Assembly (NCBI RefSeq): GCF_900128475.1
Contig: NZ_LT635836.1
Coordinates: forward strand, 1-64,000
DNA: 64,000 nucleotides
Direction: 5' to 3'
Source: Mediterranea massiliensis
Lineage (GTDB): Bacteria > Bacteroidota > Bacteroidia > Bacteroidales > Bacteroidaceae
Shown: positions 24,332 to 32,267 of the stretch, piece by piece
How positions within the stretch are numbered: position 1 is the stretch's first letter
How the letters are laid out: the number at the start of each line of letters is the position of its first letter
Translations under genes and position numbers: made by a program
The notes under the pieces: model-generated
Told to the model about the DNA's origin: nothing
What the model saw: the letters and a program-made list of their open reading frames with translations, nothing else
Database searches by the model: none

Positions 24332-24704
24332 TTTGTCTCCGATTAAAGAATGGTTCAACGGTTGCGGATTCGGCGGCCATCCGGGTCGCGTCGTCTATGG
24401 CTGGCTCGCAGTTCTGCAAGAGCCATTCATCCAGCTCCTCCTTGGCAAAATAAACCATCTTGCCTCTCGGCTTGTAGTGTGGAATCTCCTTGTTGGCGGT
24501 GAGCTTGTACAACATGCTTTCCGATACGCCGATATACACGCACGCCTCCTGGAATGTGAATACTTTCTTGGTGGAATAAAAAGACTCCTCAAGCATCTCC
24601 AGCCTTTTCAGCAGGTTTTCGACCGGTTCCAGTTTCTTCAGTACCGATTCGACTGTGGTGAGCCTTTCGCTCAGCCGTTCCATGAATGTTGTTCTGTTCT
24701 GCAT
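24309..24704 (-). CDS. MerR/excisionase-type HTH protein
   Basis: A 131-residue protein: an N-terminal coiled-coil segment (about 8-38, LSERLTTVESVLKKLEPVENLLKRLEML) and a HTH_17-type winged helix at about 48-98 (TFQEACVYIGVSESMLYKLTANKEIPHYKP, then YFAKEELDEWL). Bacteroides ICEs use such proteins as excisionases or replication regulators. I start at the ATG ending at 24704. The intergenic region just upstream has three inverted repeats that could be its binding sites. Confidence 0.85.
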   Translation of the reverse strand: MQNRTTFMERLSERLTTVESVLKKLEPVENLLKRLEMLEESFYSTKKVFTFQEACVYIGVSESMLYKLTANKEIPHYKPRGKMVYFAKEELDEWLLQNCEPAIDDATRMAAESATVEPFFNRRQNGKRKKD

Positions 24705-24739
24705 TATGTGTATGATTAAATTTGACAATGAAAAAGCAA

Positions 24740-24831
24740 GCCTCCGTTGGGCATTGCGCTGACGGAGGCCAAAGTTATGCGATGTGTCCGCTATATCCGG
24801 ACGAGAGACAATGACACTAAGCAAGTGTCAT
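24740..24831. promoter_or_regulatory. three consecutive inverted repeats upstream of the excisionase-like gene
   Basis: GCCTCCGT/ACGGAGGC (24740-24747, 24762-24769), GTCCG/CGGAC (24786-24790, 24798-24802) and ATGACACT/AGTGTCAT (24811-24818, 24824-24831) are perfect. On the minus strand the first is followed by CTTGCTTTTTC and could act as a terminator or attenuator for transcripts entering the HTH gene. Confidence 0.55.
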
Positions 24832-24883
24832 GGCAACTCTCACGCTTTTACTTTTCACATGTTTGGTTTCTTGGCAGTTTCTT

Positions 24884-25654
24884 TCATTCATCCAGTTCGC
24901 TCACGGCTTTTCGGATGCCGTATGCCACCGAGGTCATTTTATTTCTTGTTGCAGACAAAGCCGATGACAGACTGGTAGCCGAGACGGTACGTTTCCCGTC
25001 TTTCGACAGCAGGAACCCTCCGCGAGCGAGAACAGACTGCCAGTGCGCCTGTATGTATGACCTCTCAAGAAGGGCATCGAAGAGTACGGCCACATGGCGG
25101 ATGTTGTTCACCCGGATTTGAAATCCCCTCTTGCAAGCAAAAAGAGCTTCCATATCCTCCATGCGGACTGTAGAAACGCAAAACAGATGATAAGTATTGG
25201 CGCAAGCCACGATACCTGTCATCTGTTCTTTGGTCAAATCACAGCCAAAAGAAATGGGTGGAGCATTCAGGGAAAAGCCGGTTTCATCCCGGTCGGCGGG
25301 AGAGCCGGGGTCTGAAATGTCATACATCCTTTTCAGTTCCATGCAGTTCTCGAATGAAAAGGTGTCCGCCACGAATAAAAGGCGGGTGCGTTCAGCCAGG
25401 TCGGTCAGAAGGACCTTGGCAATGTGAAGGTTCATTGCGTGGCAGTTCCGGCAGACTACGTTGCCACAATCAATGTACCGGTGACTGTTGATGAAGTCAT
25501 CCACAAAGCGGCCATACCGTTTGCCGCCTGCCACGACATCATGTAGATAGATTTCCCTCGCTTCAGCGAGCAGTGCGAAAAGTTCTTCCGCTACATCCTG
25601 TTCTGCCGCGATGTGACGGCAGTGTTGCTTCCCTCCAAAAAGAGAGAAGACCAT
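24884..25654 (-). CDS. uncharacterised ICE protein
   Basis: A 256-residue soluble protein, Cys- and His-containing in its first half (CGNVVCRNCH around 63-72, a possible metal site), then a mixed alpha/beta part with ISFGCDLTKEQMTGIVACANTYHLFCVSTV. No family recognised. It lies between the integrase and the excisionase-like gene, where Bacteroides ICEs carry regulatory or mobilisation accessory genes. The base composition matches the rest of the element. Confidence 0.65.
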   Translation of the reverse strand: MVFSLFGGKQHCRHIAAEQDVAEELFALLAEAREIYLHDVVAGGKRYGRFVDDFINSHRYIDCGNVVCRNCHAMNLHIAKVLLTDLAERTRLLFVADTFSFENCMELKRMYDISDPGSPADRDETGFSLNAPPISFGCDLTKEQMTGIVACANTYHLFCVSTVRMEDMEALFACKRGFQIRVNNIRHVAVLFDALLERSYIQAHWQSVLARGGFLLSKDGKRTVSATSLSSALSATRNKMTSVAYGIRKAVSELDE

Positions 25655-25790
25655 TTTCTGGTCTGTTCATGTCGAATTACTTTTAATTGATTGATAAATT
25701 ATGATAATAGGATGTACTTCGATTGCATGGACAACCGAAGCTACACCCAATAAATATGTCCGCAAATTTGACATGATAATGGATCTGTTG
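25655..25790. other. short AT-rich gap
   Basis: 136 bases between the integrase stop and the unknown gene. AT-rich; no promoter match or strong hairpin seen. Confidence 0.5.
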
Positions 25791-26927
25791 TCAGTCGAAT
25801 AAACCGTTTACAAGATTGACTGCCTCGTCTTTCTTCTTGTTGATAATCTTTGCATATACCTGGGTCATTTTTACATCCGCATGGCCGAGCAACTTCGAGG
25901 TAGTGTAAAGGTCTGCACCGAGGGTCAGCATCATCGTGGCGAAGGTGTGCCGACTTGTGTGAAATGAAAATCGCTTGTTGATGCCGGCAGCCTTGGCCCA
26001 CGGTTTCAACAGGCGGTTTATCTCATTTCCGCTTGGCAAATCGAACACGAGGTCGTCCGGAGCCTTGTCTCCACGCTCCGGCATCCATTTCAAGGCTTCG
26101 GATGAAAGCGGCAGGTAAATCGGTTCCTTGGTCTTCTTCATGGATACCGCCAGACGGTACTGCCCCTTGTCGATAAAGACATCCTTCCATTGCAGCCTCT
26201 TGACATCACTGATGCGCAGGCCGCAGAAGCAGGAGAACAGATAGGCACACTTTATCTCCTCATATTTCATAGGCGTTGCGATGAGTGCCTTCACCTCCTC
26301 GATGGTCATGTAGGAGCGTTTGCTTTCCGGCAGCCGGATTTTGTCCGACTTGTCTATTTTGTCAAAGGGATTCGACCTCATGAGTTCCGCACGGACAGCC
26401 GCGTTCAAGGCGCTGTTCAGCACCCGGTAATAATTCTTGAGCGTGAAGTTCGACACTCGCTTGCCTCTCGGACGGTATTCCATCATCAGATAGTCGATAT
26501 AGCCCTGGCAGAACGCCTTGTCTATCTGGTCAAGCGTAACCTTTTTCCCCGCATAGTCCTCGATAATGCGGATGGCCACCTTAATCTGGTTCTCGTCTTT
26601 CTTTCCCCTCTTTTCCTGATTCTCCTTGTAGGTTTGCATCCAGTCCAGCAGAAAGACTTTCTCCTTTTCGTTCTCAATACCGGCCTCACCGTTGGTCATT
26701 TCGATAATGCGTTTCGACTTGATGGCATTGGCGGCATTCATTGTCGCTTTATTCCGCCTGCGTGCATTCTCATCGGTTTCCGGGATGAGATACATCTTCA
26801 GATATTCATAGGTCCGTTTGCCGTTACGGTATATGTCCAGATACAGGCTCTTGCTCCCGTCGCTCAAGTCCTTCATCCGAAGGCGGACAGGCTCCTTCAC
26901 TTTTTTAGGTTGTCTTATTCGTGCCAT
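25791..26927 (-). CDS. tyrosine integrase of the ICE
   Basis: A 378-residue Bacteroidetes integrase with an N-terminal arm-binding region (1-85), a SAM-like core-binding domain (90-190) and a catalytic domain (205-370). All catalytic residues are present: Arg238 (CGLRISD), Lys265, His323 and Arg326 (HTSRH), His349 (LLGH) and Tyr358. I start at MARIRQPK, ATG ending at 26927, 29 bases after a canonical -7 box; the open frame upstream is hydrophobic and not plausible. It faces inward from the right edge, so attR should lie just to its right. It differs from the recombinase at 240-1346, so this element carries two recombinases. Confidence 0.93.
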   Translation of the reverse strand: MARIRQPKKVKEPVRLRMKDLSDGSKSLYLDIYRNGKRTYEYLKMYLIPETDENARRRNKATMNAANAIKSKRIIEMTNGEAGIENEKEKVFLLDWMQTYKENQEKRGKKDENQIKVAIRIIEDYAGKKVTLDQIDKAFCQGYIDYLMMEYRPRGKRVSNFTLKNYYRVLNSALNAAVRAELMRSNPFDKIDKSDKIRLPESKRSYMTIEEVKALIATPMKYEEIKCAYLFSCFCGLRISDVKRLQWKDVFIDKGQYRLAVSMKKTKEPIYLPLSSEALKWMPERGDKAPDDLVFDLPSGNEINRLLKPWAKAAGINKRFSFHTSRHTFATMMLTLGADLYTTSKLLGHADVKMTQVYAKIINKKKDEAVNLVNGLFD

Positions 26928-26955
26928 AGGAAATCCCTCTTTGTTTCTTCTGCCA

Positions 26956-26963
26956 CAAAGGTA
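26956..26963 (-). promoter_or_regulatory. integrase -7 promoter box
   Basis: TACCTTTG on the minus strand, exact -7 consensus, 28 bases before the integrase ATG. No good TTTG is found 19-21 bases upstream; the nearest are 12 and 24 bases away. Confidence 0.6.
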
Positions 26964-27021
26964 CGAATAATAATCCAAAACAAGGAACAAACAAGAAACA
27001 AAAATGCACCAAAAAAGAACC

Positions 27022-27053
27022 AAACAACTGCAAACAATGAAAACAACTGCAAA
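27022..27053. repeat. 13-bp direct repeats near the ICE right end
   Basis: AAACAACTGCAAA occurs at 27022-27034 and 27041-27053, a 19-bp period, in a very A-rich stretch directly upstream of the integrase. Position and spacing suit arm-type binding sites for the integrase or excisionase. Confidence 0.5.
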
Positions 27054-27060
27054 TAACAAT

Positions 27061-27249
27061 ACCCTTATAAATCCCTGTAATAAAGCCGTTTTCTTTGCAC
27101 TTGTTTGGATGTTGTTTTCATTTCACACCTTTACATTATAAATCTGTGGAATTCTGTGTAATCTGTGGTGAGAAAGAATTCCCCCATTCCATATCGCAAT
27201 GTGACAAACATCAAGAAAAACAATCTGTGCTGAAAACAGCAGGAAAAAG
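27061..27249. other. probable ICE/chromosome junction region
   Basis: Noncoding stretch in which element sequence gives way to the gmd upstream region. It contains one copy of a 29-bp repeat (27141-27169). The exact junction cannot be placed without the other end or an empty site. Confidence 0.45.
27141..27169. repeat. 29-bp intergenic repeat, copy 1 (before gmd)
   Basis: AATCTGTGG/AATTCTGTGTAATCTGTGGT-type sequence, with 27 of 29 bases equal to the copy at 28534-28562. Internally it is three imperfect copies of an ATCTGTG unit. Confidence 0.75.
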
Positions 27250-27282
27250 TTTGTTTGTTTCCTTGTTTTTTCATTACCTTTG
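27250..27282 (+). promoter_or_regulatory. promoter of gmd
   Basis: TACCTTTG (27275-27282) is an exact -7 box; TTTG at 27250-27253 (21-base spacer) or 27254-27257 (17) serves as -33. Leader of about 95 bases before the gmd ATG. Confidence 0.75.
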
Positions 27283-27382
27283 CAGCCGCAAACAGCAGGA
27301 GAACCGAAGAAAAACGGGAAACCTGATGTAAAGAAACAGAAATTTCAGCACAGATAAGGACAGACTAACGATACACAAAATT

Positions 27383-28480
27383 ATGGAAAAGAGAAACGTA
27401 GCCCTGATTACGGGCATCACAGGACAGGACGGATCGTTCCTGGCTGAATTCTTACTGAACAAGGGATATGACGTACACGGCACCATCCGACGCTCGTCGG
27501 TGGACTACCGCGAACGCATCGCGCACCTGGAGGGACTGCCGAACTTCCACCTGCACTATGCGGACCTGACGGACTCGATGAGCATGCTACAGGTGATGAG
27601 CGAAGTGAGACCGACGGAGGTGTACAACCTGGCGGCACAGAGCCACGTGCAGGTGAGCTTCGACTCGCCGGAGTTTACGGCAAACGTGGACGCTACGGGC
27701 GTGCTGCGCGTGCTGGAGGCCGTGAGACTCTGCGGACTGACGGACACGTGCCGCATCTACCAGGCTTCGACCTCGGAGCTGTACGGAAAGGTGGAGGAGG
27801 TGCCGCAGAACGAGCTGACGCCGTTCCACCCCTACTCGCCCTATGCGGTGGCAAAGCTGTATGGATACTGGATCGTGAAGGAATACCGCGAGGCGTACAA
27901 CATGTACTGCTGCTCGGGCATCCTGTTCAACCACGAGAGCGAACGGCGCGGAGAGACCTTCGTGACACGCAAGATAACGCTGGCGGCGGCACGCATCGCA
28001 CAGGGCAAGCAGGACAAGCTGTACCTGGGCAACCTGGACTCGCTGCGCGACTGGGGCTATGCGAAGGACTACGTGGAGTGCATGTGGCTGATCCTGCAAC
28101 AGGAGAAGCCGGAGGACTTCGTGATTGCGACGGGCGTGCAGCACTCAGTAAGGGAGTTCTGCTACCTGGCCTTCAAGCACGCGGGCATCGAACTGGAGTT
28201 CCAGGGCGAGGGCATCGACGAGAAGGGCTACGACAAGGCCACGGGCAAGTGCCTGGTGGAGGTGAGCAAGGACTTCTACCGCCCGACGGACGTGGTGAAC
28301 CTGTGGGGTGACCCGACGAAGGCGAAGGAGAAGCTGGGATGGAACCCGCAATCGACGTCGTTCGAGGAGCTGGTGCGCATCATGGTGGCGCACGACATGC
28401 AGAAGGTGGCGGCGGACCATGTGGCCAGCGTGATGAGGACGAACCTGGCGGAGTATCTGGAGAAGGGAATCGTGAAATAA
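27383..28480 (+). CDS. gmd: GDP-mannose 4,6-dehydratase
   Basis: A 365-residue short-chain dehydrogenase that converts GDP-D-mannose to GDP-4-keto-6-deoxymannose, first step to GDP-L-fucose. The NADP-binding GITGQDG (11-17) is at the N-terminus, and the catalytic Tyr154 and Lys158 lie in [22 protein letters not shown] is the diagnostic GMD segment. It is followed 92 bases later by fcl, the enzyme that completes the pathway; Bacteroides use the product to fucosylate capsule and surface glycoproteins. Confidence 0.97.
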   Translation: MEKRNVALITGITGQDGSFLAEFLLNKGYDVHGTIRRSSVDYRERIAHLEGLPNFHLHYADLTDSMSMLQVMSEVRPTEVYNLAAQSHVQVSFDSPEFTANVDATGVLRVLEAVRLCGLTDTCRIYQASTSELYGKVEEVPQNELTPFHPYSPYAVAKLYGYWIVKEYREAYNMYCCSGILFNHESERRGETFVTRKITLAAARIAQGKQDKLYLGNLDSLRDWGYAKDYVECMWLILQQEKPEDFVIATGVQHSVREFCYLAFKHAGIELEFQGEGIDEKGYDKATGKCLVEVSKDFYRPTDVVNLWGDPTKAKEKLGWNPQSTSFEELVRIMVAHDMQKVAADHVASVMRTNLAEYLEKGIVK

Positions 28481-28533
28481 ATATCAAATATCAGATTTCA
28501 AATATCAGATATGAGGTATTGATATTCAATTCT
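28481..28533. repeat. simple intergenic tract of AAATATCA repeats
   Basis: Short degenerate repeats of AAATATCA(G/A)A between gmd and fcl, continued by TTGATATTCAATTC. The same sequence type recurs at 36916-37000. Confidence 0.6.
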
Positions 28534-28562
28534 AATCTGTGAAACTCTGTGTAATCTGTGGT
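28534..28562. repeat. 29-bp intergenic repeat, copy 2 (before fcl)
   Basis: Same unit as 27141-27169 with two base changes. It ends 10 bases before the fcl ATG and so lies in the leader or intercistronic RNA of fcl. Confidence 0.75.
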
Positions 28563-28572
28563 AAAAAATAAA

Positions 28573-29514
28573 ATGGAAAAGACAGCAAAAATATATGTGG
28601 CCGGACACCGGGGAATGGTGGGATCGGCCATCGTAAGGGAACTGCAACGGCAGGGATATACGAACATCGTGACACGCACGCACAAGGAACTGGACCTGAC
28701 GCGACAGGACCAGGTGGAGAAGTTTTTCGCGGAGGAACGGCCGGAATATGTGTTCCTGGCAGCGGCCAAGGTGGGTGGCATCGTGGCCAACCAGGAAGCG
28801 CTGGCGGACTTCATGTACGAGAACATGATACTGGAGATGAACGTGATACACTCGGCCTGGCAGAACGGATGCAAGAAGCTGGAATTCCTGGGCTCGTCGT
28901 GCATCTATCCGCGCATGGCTCCGCAACCGATGAAGGAGAGCTGCCTGCTGACGTCGGAACTGGAGAAGACGAACGAGGCGTATGCGCTGGCGAAAATCAG
29001 CGGACTGAAATACTGTGAGTTCCTGAACCGTCAGTACGGGACGGACTACATCAGCGTGATGCCGACGAACCTGTACGGACCGAACGACAACTATCACCCG
29101 GAACACAGCCACGTGCTGCCGGCCCTGATACGACGCTTCCACGAGGCGAAGGTGCAGGGGCTGAAGCAGGTGACGTGCTGGGGCGACGGAAGTCCGCTGC
29201 GTGAATTCCTGTACGTGGACGACCTGGCAAACCTGTGCGTGTTCCTGATGAACCACTACAGCGGCAACGAGACGGTGAACGCGGGTACAGGCAAGGAACT
29301 GACCATCAAGGAGCTGACGGAGAAGGTGGCGAAGATCATCGGCTACGAAGGGGAAATCCTGTGGGACCCCACCCGACCGAACGGCACGCCGCGCAAGCTG
29401 CTGGACGTGAGCAAGGCGAAGGCCATGGGATGGGAAGCCAAGACGAGCCTGGACGAGGGCATCCGCCTGGCGTACGAGAACTTCCTGCACAACCCGATGA
29501 GAGCGGAACGATAA
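28573..29514 (+). CDS. fcl: GDP-L-fucose synthase
   Basis: A 313-residue epimerase/reductase that turns GDP-4-keto-6-deoxymannose into GDP-L-fucose. GHRGMVG (11-17) binds NADPH; the catalytic Ser lies in LGSSCIYP, and Tyr137 and Lys141 in YALAKISG. I start at the ATG at 28573 (MEKTAKIYV); a GTG at 28558 is open but lies inside the repeat. Probably co-transcribed with gmd; an intrinsic terminator follows at 29554-29590. Confidence 0.97.
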   Translation: MEKTAKIYVAGHRGMVGSAIVRELQRQGYTNIVTRTHKELDLTRQDQVEKFFAEERPEYVFLAAAKVGGIVANQEALADFMYENMILEMNVIHSAWQNGCKKLEFLGSSCIYPRMAPQPMKESCLLTSELEKTNEAYALAKISGLKYCEFLNRQYGTDYISVMPTNLYGPNDNYHPEHSHVLPALIRRFHEAKVQGLKQVTCWGDGSPLREFLYVDDLANLCVFLMNHYSGNETVNAGTGKELTIKELTEKVAKIIGYEGEILWDPTRPNGTPRKLLDVSKAKAMGWEAKTSLDEGIRLAYENFLHNPMRAER

Positions 29515-29553
29515 GAAAAAAGAAACGGACATCGTTATACTGCAAACAACAAG

Positions 29554-29590
29554 AAAAAACTGCTGCAAAACATAAAAAAAGCAGTTTTTT
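29554..29590 (+). terminator. intrinsic terminator of gmd-fcl
   Basis: AAAAAACTGCT (29554-29564) pairs perfectly with AGCAGTTTTTT (29580-29590) around a 15-base loop; the right arm ends in six T. Confidence 0.85.
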
Positions 29591-29591
29591 C

Positions 29592-29623
29592 TTTGTTTAT
29601 ACTGAACAAAGTTTGTAATTTCG
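29592..29623 (+). promoter_or_regulatory. promoter of the YjbH-like locus
   Basis: TTTG (29592-29595), 20 bases, TAATTTCG (29616-29623), one mismatch to the -7 box. It would give a leader of about 140 bases. Confidence 0.55.
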
Positions 29624-29772
29624 CACCGATTTTAGGAGAGAAACAGAAGCCTGATCGAGTAAAGACTTGTGACAGGCAAGGGCGTAGCCGTATCCGGACG
29701 GCTGAAAAAGACAATCCATCCATTCTCCCTTCCCCCCTCCCCGCAAACAAAAACAGAATTTCCTCACCGAAC

Positions 29773-30489
29773 ATGTGCGCAACGCGGATGAAAACGACGG
29801 CAGGACTGCTGTTAGGGTTATGCCTGGCATTGGGAACAACTGCAAAAGCACAGTATGCCATGGGCAACACGGGACTGATGAACATCCCGACCGCCGACAT
29901 GCAGGAGGACGGAACGTTCCTCTTCGGAGGAAACTACGTGCCGAACGGCATGACTCCCTTCAACTTCAATACGGGCAACTACTTTGCCAACATCACTTTC
30001 CTGAACTTCGTGGAACTGAGCTACCGATCGACCTTGCTGAAAACTACGCGCTACGACGGCAAACGGGGATACTTCCAGCAGGACCGCTCGATGACCGCAC
30101 GCATCCGTCCGCTGAAGGAAGGGAAATATACACCGGCCGTGGTCATCGGCACCAACGACCCCTTCAGAAACACGGGAAACAATTATTACGGCTCGATTTA
30201 CGGCGTACTGACCAAAGGGTTCAGCCTGACGGGAGAGGACCGGCTGGCCGTGACGGCGGGATACTTCTTCCCCACCAACGACCACTGCGTGCAGAAAGGA
30301 GTGTTCGGAGGAGTGAGCTACCAGCCGGGATTCTGCAAGGACCTGCTGGTGACGGCGGAATATGACACGGAGGGGGTGAACGTGGGAGCAGCCGTCAGGC
30401 TGTGGAAACACGTGTCGCTGCACGCCTTCACCCGGGAATTCAAGAGCGTGGCAGGAGGCATCCGATACGAATGCGTACTGCTGCATTAA
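29773..30489 (+). CDS. YjbH-like outer-membrane protein, N-terminal module
   Basis: A 238-residue exported protein (signal peptide ends near AKAQ), starting at the ATG at 29773 or the one at 29788. The mature part begins with GNTGLMNIPTADM, the hallmark opening of YjbH/DUF940 proteins, and continues as beta strands with aromatic ends, like an outer-membrane barrel. It is about a third of a full YjbH protein; the gene at 30960, after a small HAD gene, could supply the rest. YjbH proteins are linked to exopolysaccharide export. The longer open frame upstream to 29593 has no plausible start and crosses the leader. Confidence 0.75.
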   Translation: MCATRMKTTAGLLLGLCLALGTTAKAQYAMGNTGLMNIPTADMQEDGTFLFGGNYVPNGMTPFNFNTGNYFANITFLNFVELSYRSTLLKTTRYDGKRGYFQQDRSMTARIRPLKEGKYTPAVVIGTNDPFRNTGNNYYGSIYGVLTKGFSLTGEDRLAVTAGYFFPTNDHCVQKGVFGGVSYQPGFCKDLLVTAEYDTEGVNVGAAVRLWKHVSLHAFTREFKSVAGGIRYECVLLH

Positions 30490-30534
30490 CCCATTCACCA
30501 TTCACCATTAACCATTAACCATTCACCATTCGCC
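30490..30534. repeat. simple intergenic tract of ACCATTC/ACCATTA repeats
   Basis: Six or so 7-base units (CCATTCA, CCATTAA) fill the whole gap between the YjbH-like gene and the HAD gene and end in GCCATG, the start of the HAD gene. Confidence 0.75.
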
Positions 30535-30963
30535 ATGACCATAGCCATTGACTTTGACGGCACCATCGTGGAACACCGGTATCCGAAAATAGGACCGGAA
30601 ATCCCGTTTGCGACCGAAACACTGAAGATGCTGATCCAACAACACCACAGACTGATATTGTGGACCGTGAGGGAAGGCGAACTGCTGAAGGAGGCGGTGG
30701 AATGGTGCCGCGAAAGAGGCGTGGAATTCTATGCCGTGAACCAGGACTACCCGGAAGAGGAAAAGGAACACCGGGGCTTCTCGAGAAAGCTGAAGGCGGA
30801 CCTCTTCATCGACGACCGGAACCTGGGAGGACTGCCCGACTGGGGAGACATCTACCGCATGATCGAAAAGGGAATGACCTTCGAGGAGCTCTACAGGAAC
30901 ACGGACAAACAGGAAAAGTCCAACCGAAAGAAAAAGGGGCTTTTCGGACTGCTGAAACAATGA
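30535..30963 (+). CDS. small HAD-family phosphatase (BT0820-like)
   Basis: A 142-residue haloacid-dehalogenase-type hydrolase. The DxD motif is AIDFDGT (Asp6 and Asp8), the second motif ILWTVREG carries the conserved Thr, the Lys is in SRKLKADLF, and the acidic pair is in FIDDRN. There is no cap insertion, so it resembles the minimal BT0820-type phosphatases. The substrate is unknown. It lies between two YjbH-like genes and overlaps the second by four bases (ATGA), which suggests a linked envelope-polysaccharide function, for example dephosphorylating a precursor. Confidence 0.85.
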   Translation: MTIAIDFDGTIVEHRYPKIGPEIPFATETLKMLIQQHHRLILWTVREGELLKEAVEWCRERGVEFYAVNQDYPEEEKEHRGFSRKLKADLFIDDRNLGGLPDWGDIYRMIEKGMTFEELYRNTDKQEKSNRKKKGLFGLLKQ

Positions 30964-32237
30964 AAATGACGGAGAACAACCATAGCGGACACTGGAGAAA
31001 ACTGGCGGGAACGCTCTTCCTGCTGATGGCCACCACTGCCGCAACCGCCTATGCACAGGTGGGCACGAAACTGGCCGAAGTGGGCATGGAGAACATCCGC
31101 ACGGCTCAGACCGAGACGGGAACGACCGTGGCCTTTGAGGACCGGGCCTACCGAAGCTCACTGACCGGACTGGGAATGGCCATCGAAACGGCCCTGAACG
31201 CCCTTGAAAACCCCGGCGGACTGACACTGGTGGTGACGGACCGGAACGGAATGCCGCAACTGAGGGTGGACATCGCACCCGAACTGGCAGAAGCCTACCG
31301 GAACGGAACGGCAGACCTGAAAACGGTGTTCGCACAGATGGAACTGAACCGGAATGCGGACGGAGCCCTGAAGGAACTGGAAGGGACACGGACAGAGGCA
31401 CGAAGCGCCTGGAGACCGGACCTGACGGTGTATCCGCAGGTGTTCCTCGAAAATACGAGCCTGAACAAGCTGTATACCTTTGCCGTAGGTCTGGCGCCTA
31501 CCCTGGAAATGCCGCTGTGGAAAGGCGGGGAACTGACCGCACAGGTGATTCTGCCCATCGCCTGGAACCTGAACGGGGAACAGTCGCAGATAAGGCCGGG
31601 ATGCGTGACGCTGAGCCAGAGCTTCTACCTGAAAAGGAAATGGACCCTGACAATGGCCGCCGGACAATTTACCAACCACCGGATGGGCGCACAGGCAGAT
31701 GCCCTCTGGAGAACGGACGACGGCAGGTGGGAACTGGGAGCCAAGGCGGGAGTGACGGTGTACTCGCTCTTCGCGGACAAGGAATGGACCGTGACCCGAC
31801 AGCCCAAACTGAACGCATCGGTCTGCGGAAGGACGTACATCCCCCAATGGAACCTCGAAGTGGAAGGTGAAGCTGCACGCTTCGTGTACGGCGACTACGG
31901 CGTGAAAGGAAGCGCCGTCAGACACTTCGGAGAATATACGGTGGGGGTATTTGCCATGGTGGCAGGAGGAAAACTGAACGGAGGATTCAACTTTGCCATC
32001 CCACTGCCCGGGAAAAAATACAAACGGTGGAAGGGTATGAGAATCAAACCGGCCGACTACTTCGCCTTCCAGTATAACATGGTGGCACACGGGGAATACA
32101 TCGACCGGAAACTGGGAAGGGAATACAACACGGTGCCGGGAAGCAACCGAAGCCAGGGATTCTACCAACCCGACTACATCCGCTACTACCTGACCAGGCA
32201 TTGTGACAAAATAATCGGAGAGAATCAAACTAAATAA
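30960..32237 (+). CDS. YjbH-like outer-membrane protein, second module
   Basis: A 425-residue exported protein with a signal peptide ending near AYAQ (about residue 33). Residues 35-170 are helix-rich around a DUF940-type segment; the C-terminal half has regular beta strands ending near YNTVPGSNRS, typical of a YjbH-like barrel. ATG at 30960 overlaps the HAD stop. Together with the gene at 29773 it has the length of one YjbH protein; the locus may be a split two-chain version. Confidence 0.7.
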   Translation: MKMTENNHSGHWRKLAGTLFLLMATTAATAYAQVGTKLAEVGMENIRTAQTETGTTVAFEDRAYRSSLTGLGMAIETALNALENPGGLTLVVTDRNGMPQLRVDIAPELAEAYRNGTADLKTVFAQMELNRNADGALKELEGTRTEARSAWRPDLTVYPQVFLENTSLNKLYTFAVGLAPTLEMPLWKGGELTAQVILPIAWNLNGEQSQIRPGCVTLSQSFYLKRKWTLTMAAGQFTNHRMGAQADALWRTDDGRWELGAKAGVTVYSLFADKEWTVTRQPKLNASVCGRTYIPQWNLEVEGEAARFVYGDYGVKGSAVRHFGEYTVGVFAMVAGGKLNGGFNFAIPLPGKKYKRWKGMRIKPADYFAFQYNMVAHGEYIDRKLGREYNTVPGSNRSQGFYQPDYIRYYLTRHCDKIIGENQTK

Positions 32238-32267
32238 GAACCAACATTTAAACGTTTAAACAGCAAA

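Larger units (their letters stand above)
1..27060. mobile_element. integrative conjugative element, left end outside the window
   Basis: A continuous block of Bacteroidetes-type transfer genes (TraE, F, G, J, K, L-like, M, N, O, coupling ATPase) with a tyrosine integrase at the right edge, a HTH excisionase-like gene, a primase and a RepA-like ATPase. The right boundary must lie between the integrase start (26927) and the gmd promoter (27250); no exact att repeat can be defined because the other end is not in the window. Almost all genes run leftward. No relaxase is visible, so the missing mobilisation genes probably lie left of base 1. Confidence 0.85.

Noticed and set aside
1..27060. Type VI secretion genes as carried by some Bacteroidales ICEs
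   Set aside because: No Hcp, VgrG, sheath or ClpV-like gene is present in this window.
27275..27290. TTTGCAGC as an att core shared by several places
   Set aside because: The motif recurs at 58521, 60874 and 60973 as the 3' end of promoter -7 boxes, so it is promoter sequence rather than an attachment core.
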